From Alentia gelatinosa (taxonomy: Eukaryota; Annelida; Polychaeta; Phyllodocida; Polynoidae), in NCBI GenBank assembly GCA_950022655.1, contig OX465581.1, forward strand, positions 34,629,300 through 34,693,299: a DNA stretch of 64,000 nucleotides. The letters run 5' to 3'. The notes beneath the pieces are model-generated. The model saw only the letters and a program-made list of their open reading frames with translations. It was not told the origin of the DNA and searched no databases. Shown piece by piece: positions 11,481-22,500 of the stretch; the stretch's first letter is position 1; the number at the start of each line of letters is the position of its first letter. The position numbers were made by a program, and so were the translations under genes.

Positions 11481-12209
11481 GGTCTAACCTAAAAATAATA
11501 AAACTCTAAGATATAGCATTGCCATAAAACTTGTCCAAAGAAAAAGAAATCTATGGCACCATCTAGTGTTGGTTGACCATACTACACGCTCCATGTTCAA
11601 AGTGAGGCTGAGCTTCAACCAGATATTCAGTGTTCTTATAAGGATATAGGTATAAGGCATGTGCCAATATGCTTTAAGAGTGATAGGAACCACAGAGTCC
11701 TCTGGGGGAACATGACTGCATTACAATTCAAAGATGGCTGATACCCCCCATGCTATGAAATTAGGCAAAAATACATGAATATCATGCCAAATACAAGTTC
11801 AACCTAAATAATGACACTTCCTAGAGGGTAAGCAACTATCAGTGCCATTTATGGAGATGGTAAATATTACACAAATGCTCACTGTAAATCAATATTGAGT
11901 AAACATCTGTTTGAGTATGCCCATCTCACTCAAAATTCCCCCCACTTTCAACAAATACTTGAATATCTCAGTAAATATAGAATCTACCTTGAAAATTCTA
12001 CTTCCTAGCACCTACTGTTTTTATTCTCTTTCCAATGAGGCATATCATATTATGATTCAACCAGTTTAAGGGGTACAAATATGTCCATAAAGGAGTTCAT
12101 AAAAATGGACCTGTGACTACCAAAGTTCCCCCCCCCCCCCAAAAAAAAAAACCCACAAAAAAACAACTGAATTCACTTTTCTGAAAAATCTATGCCAAAA
12201 TACTAAATA

Positions 12210-13105
12210 CAGTAGAACCCCTCTTAAGGGGACACCCTCCGTTCCGAGCCAACTGTCCCCTTAAGCGGGGTGTCCCCTTAAGCGGGGTTTTCAGTCTGCC
12301 AATGGTTATACAATAGAGAATACCTACATAAATGAAGGAAACGATGGTTAATAGATTAAAAGGTTTATCAATAATATATAAATAAGCAAATACATATCAA
12401 TTATACAATATAAATGAATGTAGATGAATATAAATGTATTAAATTAAAAATAAATAGATAATACATGTAAACTTGGCAGTCATCACTGCTCTTATCATCA
12501 TCAACATCATCATCATCAGTAGAGTCCAGGTCAATGTCCCCCCGTAACGTCTGAGAGAAATCAGCGGCCGCATAAGCGACTCACCGTGAGCCGCCCTGAG
12601 CCGCGACGGCTCACTGAATACCGCACCTTCAAAGCCGCCAGCCCGTCCTGAACCGCCCACCGCTAACCTGTAAGCGGGCCTCATACCCAGCACCTTCGGC
12701 AGGTGCGAAAATCAGCGGCCGCATAAGCAACTCACCGTGAGCCGCCCTGAGCCGCGACGGCTCACTGAATACCGCACCTTCAAAGCCTCCAGCCCTCCCT
12801 GTGTCGCCCACAGCTAACCTGTAAGCGGGCCTCTAACCCCCTACCGTCAACGGGTCCGAAAGTCACTGGATTTTCAGCGTTTTTGAAATGATGTCCCTCC
12901 AAAACTGTCCCCTTAAGAGGGGTTTTTATGCATTTCTGTACCGAAAAACTGTCCCCTAAAGCGGGGTGTCCCCTTAAGCGGGGTGACCCCTTAAGCGGGG
13001 TTAAAATAAACTCTAAATAGAGGGGAAAATTTCCGTTCCGAGCAAATTGTCCCCTTAAGCGGGGTGTCCCCTTAAGCGGGGTGTCCCGGAAGAGGGGTTT
13101 GACTG
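12210..13105. mobile_element. Tc1/mariner (pogo-like) non-autonomous TIR element
   Basis: Flanked by TA on both sides. Left end CAGTAGAACCCCTCTTAAGG; right end, inverted, CAGTCAAACCCCTCTTCCGG. CAGTNGAACCCC ends with TA duplications are typical of pogo/Tigger-type elements. The subterminal motif GTCCCCTTAAGCGGGGT is repeated several times at each end. No transposase. Shorter relatives are near 3860, 38072 and 48600. Confidence 0.75.
12559..12845. repeat. 151-bp tandem duplication inside the pogo-like element
   Basis: AATCAGCGGCCGCATAAGCG at 12559 recurs at 12710; the GC-rich unit (GAGCCGCCCTGAGCCGCGAC and so on) is present almost twice, giving the element a GC-rich centre. Open frames across it are repeat shadows. 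Confidence 0.8.
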
Positions 13106-13384
13106 TATTAAAACTGTAAGGTATTGTGCCATCATAAAACCTTCTGTCCAGAAATTGTGTGTAGACGAGGCGTTCAGAGTCCGGTGTACGACTGCACTGA
13201 CGACCAGGTAGGTTTTTTCCCACTTCGAATCCGCGCCGGAAACGTATTTCCGCTCTGATTCGGATTCTCATTGGTTCTTGTGGGTGGTTGTCTTGGGAGA
13301 CATGTACACAATGTTTTCTAAGCATGTCATTGGCCCTGCGCCAGGATGTGACCCGATCTGACCTGTGGTGACCTATGCTGACCC

Positions 13385-14541
13385 AAGATGGAGTCAGAGG
13401 GAGATCTGGTTTACGTTTTTATGCTTGAAAACTAGTTTTTGAGTGCAGTCTTCCGGCTCTTCAGGTACGTTTGAGGACTTTCTGATGGGATAATGTTGTG
13501 ATCATTGTCACTTTTCTGTATGATTAGTGTGCAGATATTGCTGTCGGACTGTCATGGGTTGTTTTTTGTGTACTTTTGTGGGCGTGTCTGGAGTGACGGT
13601 GGCCCTTTTTTGTTTTGTTTACCTGGTCATTGTGCAGCCTGGATTGAGGAAACTAGTGTAATATTATTAGTAAATTTTTAGAACCATGTGTCTTGACATG
13701 TCTGTCTTGACTTGTTAGAGTGTGGTCTTCTAATAAAATTTTTGACGTGGCTTTGGTTGTTTCTCATCCATATTTGTTGTCCATTGTGTTGAGGCCGTAT
13801 GGTGCTACTGTTTGTAGTCTGTGTATCCAGTTGTGTTCAATCGTGTTCCTTAGGGTTTTGGCTCTCTCTTTCTCTGGGTGTTCATATATGAAATCGAGGA
13901 TATATATTTTCATATCTTCGGTTCCGTTGTGCTTCTCTGTGTTGAAGTGGTATGCGACGTCGTTTTCTTTATTCGTTTTGACTGCATACATATGTTCTCT
14001 CGTGCGTTCTTTTATCTTTCTTTTCGTTTGCCCTACATATCTGATCCCGCATTTTTTGCATTCTATGCAGTATATCACATTTGAGCTGTTGCATGTGATG
14101 TTGGTTTTCGTTTCCATTTTTCGGTTCTTGCTTTTGATTTCCCCCGTTTTGTCTAGGGAGCTGCAGTATTTGCAGTTTGGTTTGCTACATCTGTTCGTGT
14201 TTGTTTCGGAGATTCCTCTATTGGGTTTATCCGGATGGTAGTCGAGTTTTGCTCTGACCACATGGTCTTTGATGTTTTTGGTCTTCGGTATCCCATCATT
14301 AGGTCTGCTCGGTGCATTGTTTTTGTTGTGGTTGATTTGCCTAGGGTGTCCCAGTTTTTTCTTACAGCTGTTTGGACATGTTTTTTCCCGGGTCTGAAAG
14401 TAGTTGTGAGGAAAATTCTTTCCTTCTCATCTTTTGTTTTTGTTTTCGGTTGTAGTAGTTCCTCTCGGTTTCTTTTGGCGGCCTTTTCTCTGGCTTCGTT
14501 TATGACTTCTGTCCAGAAATTGTTTTTCTATCTGTAGTTAG
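13385..14541 (-). pseudogene. Penelope-like element 3' part: RT end plus GIY-YIG endonuclease
   Basis: Read right to left: REELLQPKTKTKDEKERIFL, TTTFRPGKKHVQTAVRKNWD, LGKST, MGYRRPK, then after a one-base frameshift near 14280 KNIKDHVVRAKLDYHPDKP, the C..CKYC zinc-type cysteines (RCSKPNCKYCSSL), and a GIY-YIG domain: VIYCIECKKCGIRYVGQTKR, ERTREHMYAVK, DVAYHFNTEKHNG, IEHNWIHRLQTVAPYGLN. This order (RT thumb, linker with Cys cluster, GIY-YIG) identifies a Penelope-like retroelement. The RT palm is missing, so the copy is 5'-truncated. The endonuclease frame is open over 165 codons (13764-14261). Confidence 0.88.
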
Positions 14542-14904
14542 TTGGCTATAAGCGGCAAAAATGTGGTCAGGTCACCTAGTGACTCTACAAGCATGTGTAC
14601 TACAGTAGGCTAGAGCCATAACCTAAAGACCAACCGTCCACCTGCTAATAACAATGAGCATTGTTCCTGTCATATGGTACCAATGACTATGGTACTCCAA
14701 GATCACCATTCAAGTGTTCAATCCATGCAGGCCATTTCCCGACACCTGCCAGTCATGGATAACTGACCAGTAGACTGGCTTCAATCTCTAGTCTTCTGTC
14801 TACATAAATTAGAATAGGAGTTTTTTTAACTAGACCAAAAAGTTGTACACTACTTCTAAATAAAGACCAACCATCAAATCGACTTAGGGAAGCTGTTGAG
14901 ATTG

Positions 14905-15180
14905 GTTTGTTTGTTCATGTAACTTAACGTCCAATTTGTTCAATTAGACTTACTTTGGGTTTGACTGAATCTATGAGATGAACGTAGGTAAAAATCTCAC
15001 CCATACACATTACCGAGGCAAGAGTTCTCTCACTTCCCACACCACATAGACATGGTATGAGAAGGATTGGCCTTTGATATAGCAGTAAATCTACCACTGC
15101 TGGGGATGTGGGAGAAAAGTGGCTGCAGTGGGACTCCAATCGACAAAGTCTGACAACCATGCCACTGAGCTAACTCCCCA
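14905..15180 (-). mobile_element. tRNA-derived SINE, family 2, copy 1
   Basis: On the minus strand it begins with GGGGAGTTAGCTCAGTGGC (box A at 15161-15174), then GATTGGAGTCCCAC (box B). The body is shared with 46607-46921 (CATAGACATGGTATGAGAA; TAAATCTACCACTGCTGGGG), ending in an A-rich tail (AACAAACAAACC). Too degenerate and extended to be a working tRNA. Confidence 0.8.
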
Positions 15181-15592
15181 CCCTGGTCGCTTTTGTTATG
15201 CTTGCATGCAAGCATATCTAGTCTGCACCACAAGGAGGCAAGGTGACCAAGAGGGTGAACAGATTGGTAATTGCTGTCCACCCCACTGTTGAGGTGTTTT
15301 TAGGCTCTTATATTTAGGTCTTTAAAATTCATTTTCAAGCTATCATCTAAAGTTTACTCAGTTTCACATTTTACATTAGTAGCTCATCAGGCATGATACC
15401 AGTTATCATGGGAGTGCAATTTTGAATTTTTGAACTTCTCTTTTTTTATTTCACTAATATCAACCATAATTGGTGATACCATTCCTTTTCTGAAAATAAT
15501 CTCGTATGAGGGGAGGGGGTTGCCCCTTTATTAAAAAAATATGAATTTCTTTTATATGGAGGGTCAGTCCTATTATTGGGGGTCCTGCCTTA

Positions 15593-15740
15593 CCTATCCA
15601 ACTGGTCTGAACCATTCGGTTTGACCCATCCTGACTGGCCTGACATACATCAGCCAACTGACCAGTCTGATGCAATTGGCCTGACCCAACCGGTCCACCA
15701 CAACCTGACCCAACCCGATTGGCCTGACCAAACGACTGTA
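15593..15740. repeat. Imperfect short repeat (CTGACCCAACCGGT-like)
   Basis: Several diverged units containing TGGCCTGACC and CTGACCCAACC in both orientations, with partial self-complementarity. Possibly the remnant of an inverted-repeat element. No gene. Confidence 0.5.
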
Positions 15741-16136
15741 CTTCTTCTGATAATGAGAAATTCTTAACAAACTAACAGACATCTATCTTTATGCATACCC
15801 GTATAAGATAAAGACTAAAACCAATTGTACAGGTGGCAAAGCCTTCTGTTTGTTTTATTGGAAATATCGCCAATACAAGATACTGTGCATTTTTCATAGA
15901 ATATATTACTATGGAATAAATGAAATCCCTATTACCGGGTATAAAAAAAGAATATATCAATTTTGATCATATTTGTGTTAAAGCATGACATAAACGAAAA
16001 TGTCCACAGATTACTCATGTGGATAAATGTGAAACATTATTGTGAGCTTCAAAGAGGATCACATCGTTGGGAATGTATTTCGATACTCTTGTACAGTTCA
16101 ACATATGCGACAAAGAATATCCTTCACCGTTGGTAA

Positions 16137-16472
16137 CCATATTTCATCAGTTATTCATCTGCCGATCTAGTCAAACCTCCAATCATTCCCCAATCTTCCT
16201 TCCTCCTGTTCAACGGTGAAGGGCACACGTTACAACACTGGTCATCTGCGCCGAACCATGGAATACTTCCAGGTGGTATATCAGAGCAGGGCAAACACTA
16301 CAAGTTCTCATGTCTTAACAATTCACCCTCGTTGCTTGAAGCAAAACTAATCTGTGTACAGAAAAGGAAAGAGGGGGATGTGCATATTGGATGGATCATC
16401 TCAGTCTGTGTCAGCAGTTTTGCGATTGATTCCAGAGGGAACAATTTCCAAGCGAGGAAGAACTTGGTCTGA
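16137..16472 (+). other. Orphan protein-like open frame, no start codon
   Basis: 111 codons without a stop and without ATG, with balanced composition (for example FLLFNGEGHTLQHWSSAPNH, GGISEQGKHYKFSCLNN, SLLEAKLICVQKRKEGDVHI). After the stop a shifted frame continues with NPVIDPEGDMIT. It could be a pseudogene exon or retroelement fragment. I do not recognise it, and chance is possible. Confidence 0.3.
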
Positions 16473-16754
16473 CAATAGAATGCGATATATAATTGTGGAA
16501 TTCGGGAATAAAATCCAGTGATTGATCCTGAAGGTGATATGATTACATAGATCGGGTACACTACATAAATGGCGTCGTTACTGTTCGACTTTCACAATCT
16601 CCAAGGCTGTGTCATCTACTTTAAGGACGGAATGTCAATTTCTGTGACATATTAGTCACAATCACATACAAACAACCTTGTTTCAACACTGGCGTATTAA
16701 TCTCCTTCTGACTAAATAAACAATACATGTATATCGCCGTATCTTAACCCTGTT

Positions 16755-17040
16755 ATTTTTTCTTCATAGACTTAACATTGGGAACTCGTACTCAATGCCC
16801 ATAGAGTACTGCAAAAAACATACTCAATGGGCGATGACGTCACAAACGTTAGCCAATGAGTCAGTGATATGGGTGAGATAAAGTCTGAACCGCACTCGAT
16901 CTGTAGCCATTGAAAATATAACATTCTTTTTAGTTTGCTACAAAGCACACTGGGCTTTGCTTCGTTAGTTTACTCCGCAACCAAAAAATCATAGCATATT
17001 TTCATTAGAAGTGGATCTCAATGCAGTTCCTTTTTAGTAT
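16755..17040. repeat. Dispersed repeat B, copy 1
   Basis: Contains GACTTAACATTGGGAACTCG and CACAAACGTTAGCCAATGAG, shared with 29712-29860 and 58612-58805. Its end (GATCTCAATGCAGTTCCTT) is shared with 35828-35935. Diverged, no coding capacity, type unknown. Confidence 0.75.
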
Positions 17041-17044
17041 GTAC

Positions 17045-19162
17045 TATCTAATATACAGAGATGACCGTGAAATCCTAATCACATTTTGGAAAACTTAAAG
17101 TTTCCATCCATCAAATGTAATCTACTATTGTTTTTATTACTTTTTTCCCATATAACATTTGTGTTAGTATGATGTAAGTACATACATGCATATGTTTATC
17201 ATAGCTTCGGGTATTGTACCGTTATCATGCATTTTATGGTTACCAAAAGGTAAGCATGGCTATGGTTAAAATTAGTTAGTCAAAGGTACAATCAATGATA
17301 GGTTTATAACTGGTGTTAGAGGTCCCAAAAGAGGACAAGATGGACGGATATGTCATATGTTCCGAATGTTAGACATGTTTTAACCACGAAAAAATCACTA
17401 GATTATATCACAATAAATCGACAAATTTTGTGACAAACTATGAAAATGAATTATTATCTATATAATAAATAGAAAACTATCTCAAGAATTTCACAAATAA
17501 TGAATTTCAGATATATATTACATTCGGAAGAAATGTGATATCTTACCAAATTCATTTTCAATACAGCATTTTCATGATAAGATGTATGTGCTCTAAAGAA
17601 ATGTATATGACATGCTCTTTCAGAATTCAAATATAAACCAATCTAGGTATGTTGCTGTAATGTACATATTATATTGTATATACAGCAATAAATACATGAT
17701 AAATTTTTCAGCGTTTTTTTATCCAAAAATATCAGCCAATACAAGTCGCTGATTCTTGACTAGTGGTTTTGTGTCTGACTGTAAAGTATAGCACGGGACT
17801 GTCAGAAGGATATATCCCTTAAATCACACCTATGATTCTCAAGTGCTATTTGACCTTCAAAAATGTTTATTCAAAGAGAAAGCTACTATATAGACGTTCA
17901 TTACATAGCAGCCTTCAAGGGGTTTTCCAATAATATATTTTGGACTCATTCGACGAAAGGGATTTTAATGTAAGTAAAATTTGAGTTCACAATTTGAAGA
18001 CATACAAAACACCTGAGGATCGTTTTTAACAATTACATTTTTTTAAGCGTAAGAGATTTCACTCGTATTTGTACAGATAACCTTTTCGGGCTGTATAATT
18101 ACATCGGTTTATATTCAAATTCGAAATGGCATGTTGCATACATACCAAAGCAATCAAGGAAGTCCAATTCGGTTTCCTTACGACAATCTATTTCAGTTGT
18201 ATTCATAGTTAGATGTCCACTGGTTATCATAAGCATAACCTTTTACAGCGGCTCTTTCTCAGATTTGCGTAATATATACAAAAAGAAAATGAACCAAATC
18301 CTGACTTCTCTGAGGTGTACATACTCAACCTTATGATATTCAAGTTAGTATATTTACTACCTACAATTATATTAACAGAGAACTCCGTCATTTGCTTGGA
18401 GTATGTGTGTTTGATAATCGCTGCGGTCTTCTGGTTATGATCAGAAGGGCGTCTGGGTTCCGACTTCATCGGGCACTTCTGAATGTTAATGTTCTTTTAA
18501 ATCCTGTCTTTTTTTTCTTTCTGGAGCGGTTCTTCGATGCTACTACTGCCTAATGTAATCAGCACAGAGACCATGCATGCTGCCTACACCAAGATCGCAA
18601 AGTCAAATGCGTGTGTGTGTGTGTGCAAGATAAATATGTATAAGCCAGAGCGGACATGGAGCTAGACAGCCTACAGTCAAGAAACATAGCTTCAACTAGC
18701 CTGTGTGTCCAGTTGCCCCTGTGAGCGTGATTCTCCTAGCCGTGCCACTGAGAGTGGTTTCCGTCCAAACACACAGAAACAACTCAGTATAAAATATCAC
18801 ACATCGCTTGACCTGGCAGCGTGAATAATGGGCGGTAATACAAGTTACGAGGAACCGACTGTGCATTCACAAAATGAAGACATGTATACCAACAGAAACC
18901 CCTGTTGATGTTCTCCCGACAACCCCCATCTACTCCTAGATCTATCTACACGCATTTCTTAAATCACCAGAACCCTGATATCACGGCATGTGTCACGGGG
19001 ACGGTGTAGTATTGTCATCACAGTATATGGGATATCCGGTGGGTTGGGTGCCCAGAGTTGTGGAGTAAATATATGCAGAACCGACAATTGTCGTCTGCGT
19101 CCAGCTTGACGTCAGATCACGTGACCTGGTAGCGCCCCCTGGAGGGTGAAGCGAGAACTGGC
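17045..19162. other. NEK4 3' flank / UTR
   Basis: AT-rich, no protein-like frame. It holds a (GT)n microsatellite at 18609-18625 and the only nearby poly(A)-signal candidates. The NEK4 3' UTR presumably occupies its right part. Confidence 0.5.
17866..17871 (-). terminator. Candidate NEK4 polyadenylation signal
   Basis: AATAAA on the minus strand, about 1.3 kb after the NEK4 stop. No AATAAA lies closer; an ATTAAA is near 17963. A 3' UTR of this length is plausible, but the choice is a guess without transcript data. Confidence 0.3.
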
Positions 19163-19264
19163 TCAGATAATGCCGAACGCTGCCTCCTCACAGAACTTCA
19201 GCTGCCAGATCTTTCCAGCGAAAATGTCAAAGTCCCTTCGGCCCAACACTAGGACCAGCTCCTC
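19163..19264 (-). CDS. NEK4: NEK4 coding exon 18 (terminal, with stop)
   Basis: Residues 826-858 and TGA (complement of 19163-19165). Encodes [20 protein letters not shown] and QLKFCEE, like the VKARQLKFFEE end of vertebrate NEK4. Acceptor TATACAG|GAG. It is separated from exon 17 by an intron that holds the Harbinger-like satellite element. Confidence 0.91.
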   Translation of the reverse strand, partial: EELVLVLGRRDFDIFAGKIWQLKFCEEAAFGII

Positions 19265-19505
19265 CTGTATAAAGAAAATGAGAAAAATCAATATTTGTTG
19301 TCCAATGATCTTTGGTTCCAATCTTTCAAATACATGTACTTACAAAGTTCATAATTAGGGAATACTAATTTAGTGTACCAAGATGAAGAAGCCGAACCAG
19401 TTAGTTTACTAAACCTGTACTAAATGAGCAGATAGCCCATATTAGGCCACTCAAAAAAAAAAAATTGTTTCTCATCACCAAGCCATGAAAAATATGACGA
19501 GGGCG

Positions 19506-19540
<35 letters not shown>

Positions 19541-22500
19541 GGTCGTGGGCCTTCCGACAAGGCTACGACAAAATCGAACATGTTCGATTTTTCCTACAAC
19601 TGGACCTTTGTCGTGGAGTGTCATGGCATGTCAGGAGCATGTGGGGTGTCCCAGGAGCGGGGTATTACTCTAAAGGGGGGGTCCACCAACCACGACAAGG
19701 CTACAACAAGTGCCAACATGAAAGTTCCAATCGCAGCCTTGTCGCAGCCTTGTCGTGAGAAGAGCAGGGTTGGGACAGCGTGTCCTGGGGTGTTGTAGAC
19801 GTTGCTATTAAAAAGTCGCCCATGGTTCCGACACACTACGACAGTGATATCGAGGAATCCACAACACTCCACGACAAAGGTCTAGTCGTAGCAAAATTCG
19901 AACATGTTCGATATTGTCGTAGCCTTGTCGGAAGGCCCCCGACAAGCTTCATGTCGCTGCCTGTCATGGCCTTGTTGTAGCCTCTTGTCGGGAACTGGGG
20001 TCCACCAACACAGCAGTGTCCTGGCGTGTCGGGAGCGTGTGGGGTGTCCCAGGAGCGGGGTTTTACTCTAAAGGGGGGCGTCCACCAACCCCGACAAGGC
20101 TACGACAAGTGCCAACATGAAAGTTCCAATCGCAGCCTTGTCACAGCCTTGTTGTGAGAAGAGCAGGGTCGGGACAGCGGTGTCCTGGGGTGTTGTAGAC
20201 GTTGCTATTAAAAAGTCGCCCATGGTTCCGACACACTACGACAGTGATATCGAGGAATCCACAACACTCCACGACAAAGGTCTAGTCGTAGCAAAAATCG
20301 AACATGTTCGATATTGTCGTAGCCTTGTCGGAAGGCCCCCGACAAGCTTCATGTTGCTGCCTGTCATGGCCTTGTTGTAGCCTCTTGTCGGGAACTGGGG
20401 TCCACCAACACAGCAGTGTCCTGGCGTGTCGGGAGCGTGTGGGGTGTCCCAGGAGCGGGGTTTTACTCTAAAGGGGGGCGTCCACCAACCCCGACAAGGC
20501 TACGACAAGTGCCAACATGAAAGTTCCAATCGCAGCCTTGTCGCAGCCTTGTCGTGAGAAGAGCAGGGTAAAGACAGTGGTGTCGTGGCATGTCGTAGAC
20601 GTTGCTGGTTGCCATAAAAAAGGCGCCCGACACACTACAACAGTGATATCGAGGAATCCACAACACTCCACGACAAAGGTCTAGTCGTAGCAAAAATCGA
20701 ACATGTTCAATATTGTCGTAGCCTTGTCGGAAGGCCCCCGACAAGCTTCATGTCGCTGCCTGTCATGGCCTTGTTGTAGCCTCTTGTCGGGAACTGGGGT
20801 CCACCAACACAGCAGTGTCCTGGCGTGTCGGGAGCGTGTGGGGTGTCCCAGGAGCGGGGTTTTACTCTAAAGGGGGGCGTCCACCAACCCCGACAAGGCT
20901 ACGACAAGTGCCAACATGAAAGTTCCAATCGCAGCCTTGTCGCAGCCTTGTCGTGAGAAGAGCAGGGTCGGGACAGCGGTGTCATGGGGTGTTGTAGACG
21001 TTGCTATTAAAATGTCGCCCATGGTTCCGACACACTACGACAGTGATATCGAGGAATCCAGAGAAGAGCAGGGTAGGGACAGTGGTGTCGTGGCATAAAA
21101 AAGGCGCCCGACACACTACAACAGTGATATCGAGGAATCCACAACACTCCACAACAAAGGTCTAGTCGTAGCAAAAATCTAACATGTTCAATATTGTCGT
21201 AGCCTTGTCGGAAGGCCCCCGACAAGCTTCATGTCGCAGCCTGTCATGGCCTTGTTGTAGCCTCTTGTCGGGAACTGGGGTCCACCAACCACGACAAGGC
21301 TATGACAAGGCTTCCAATCGTAGAGCTGTCATGGACCTTGTCGGAAAGCCATTGTCGTAGTCTTGTCATGGTTGGTGGATGCCCCCCTTAATTGGTTACA
21401 TGACACCACTTTATGCATCACTTTTGCCAACCATATAACCCATTAAATGCATTCCTTACATCAGGAGCTTTAATTTGATACCAAATACTCATATTTTTCA
21501 TGATTTCTACCAAATTTTCATCTTATCTATTAAAAAAAAAAAAAAAAAAAAATCTTCCAAAAATCGTTTTAGCTGACGCGCGCGGTGATGAGAAACAAGT
21601 TTTTTTTTTTAAGTGGCCTTAGTACAATCCAGTTGTTTGACAGTGTTTTACGCCATAGCAAGTGCCAGGGTCATATCATGACTGATTTATGAGATGAAAT
21701 TGGCAGACAAGCAGAAAACACAGGGACATGGCTGAGCCTCAGACCTGTGATTCACCAGTCAAGCGTGCCATCAACTGCTGCCTTCCAGTAAGAAAAAGTT
21801 CATCAGAGAAAAGATCACTACCTCTGAGTAAAAGATACGTATGGGGGCCACCTATAAAGCACTCGGGGGGGGGGGGAGGGGTCAACAATTTTGGAAATTC
21901 TGCGTACATACTTCATGGATGGCCCCGTGTCAAGGTGACAACTGTCATCTGAGTGTGTAGTTGAGCTAAGTGTATTCATCTCAAAGATTTCATTTGATTA
22001 GTTTGAAAAGCGACGACGTAAATCTCACCTCCAGCTGGTCGCCGTCAACCTCGTCAAGTATGTCGTAGGCCTTCTTGAGTTTCTCCACACCAAGACCGCG
22101 AATACAGTCCCTACGAGTAAGAGATGAAGAGGATATACAGCAACTAGCAGCAATCAACGATGTACACACTCAGAAAAAATCTCCAGGGATGTAACTATCG
22201 TAGACGTAAAAATAATATCTTTATAAGTTTGAGCACCTTTAGGAGTTTGGGATGAAGTCTTTAGAGTAATTCAAATTGTATATGTTTTGAAAATATATTT
22301 TGTTTTTCAAATTATATCATTCTACAGGATTTATTCAGTGGATCATTTGAAATTCATCAATCAAAAAGCAAAATACAAATTCAGTTCCCCAAAATGTCAT
22401 CCTGACATGTTTGCTTTTTATCCATTTAAAAATTATTCCCGAAGACAAAATGAAAAAAATACAAAACCTTTATACTCAGACAATGATTTATCATGTTGCA

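Noticed and set aside
13720..14241. 173-codon plus-strand frame over the Penelope-like region
   Set aside because: Antisense shadow of the minus-strand GIY-YIG frame, which has clear family motifs.
19535..21225. Repeated 60-90-codon open frames on both strands ([14 protein letters not shown])
   Set aside because: They recur with the 400-bp satellite period and overlap on opposite strands, so they follow from the repeat, not a gene.
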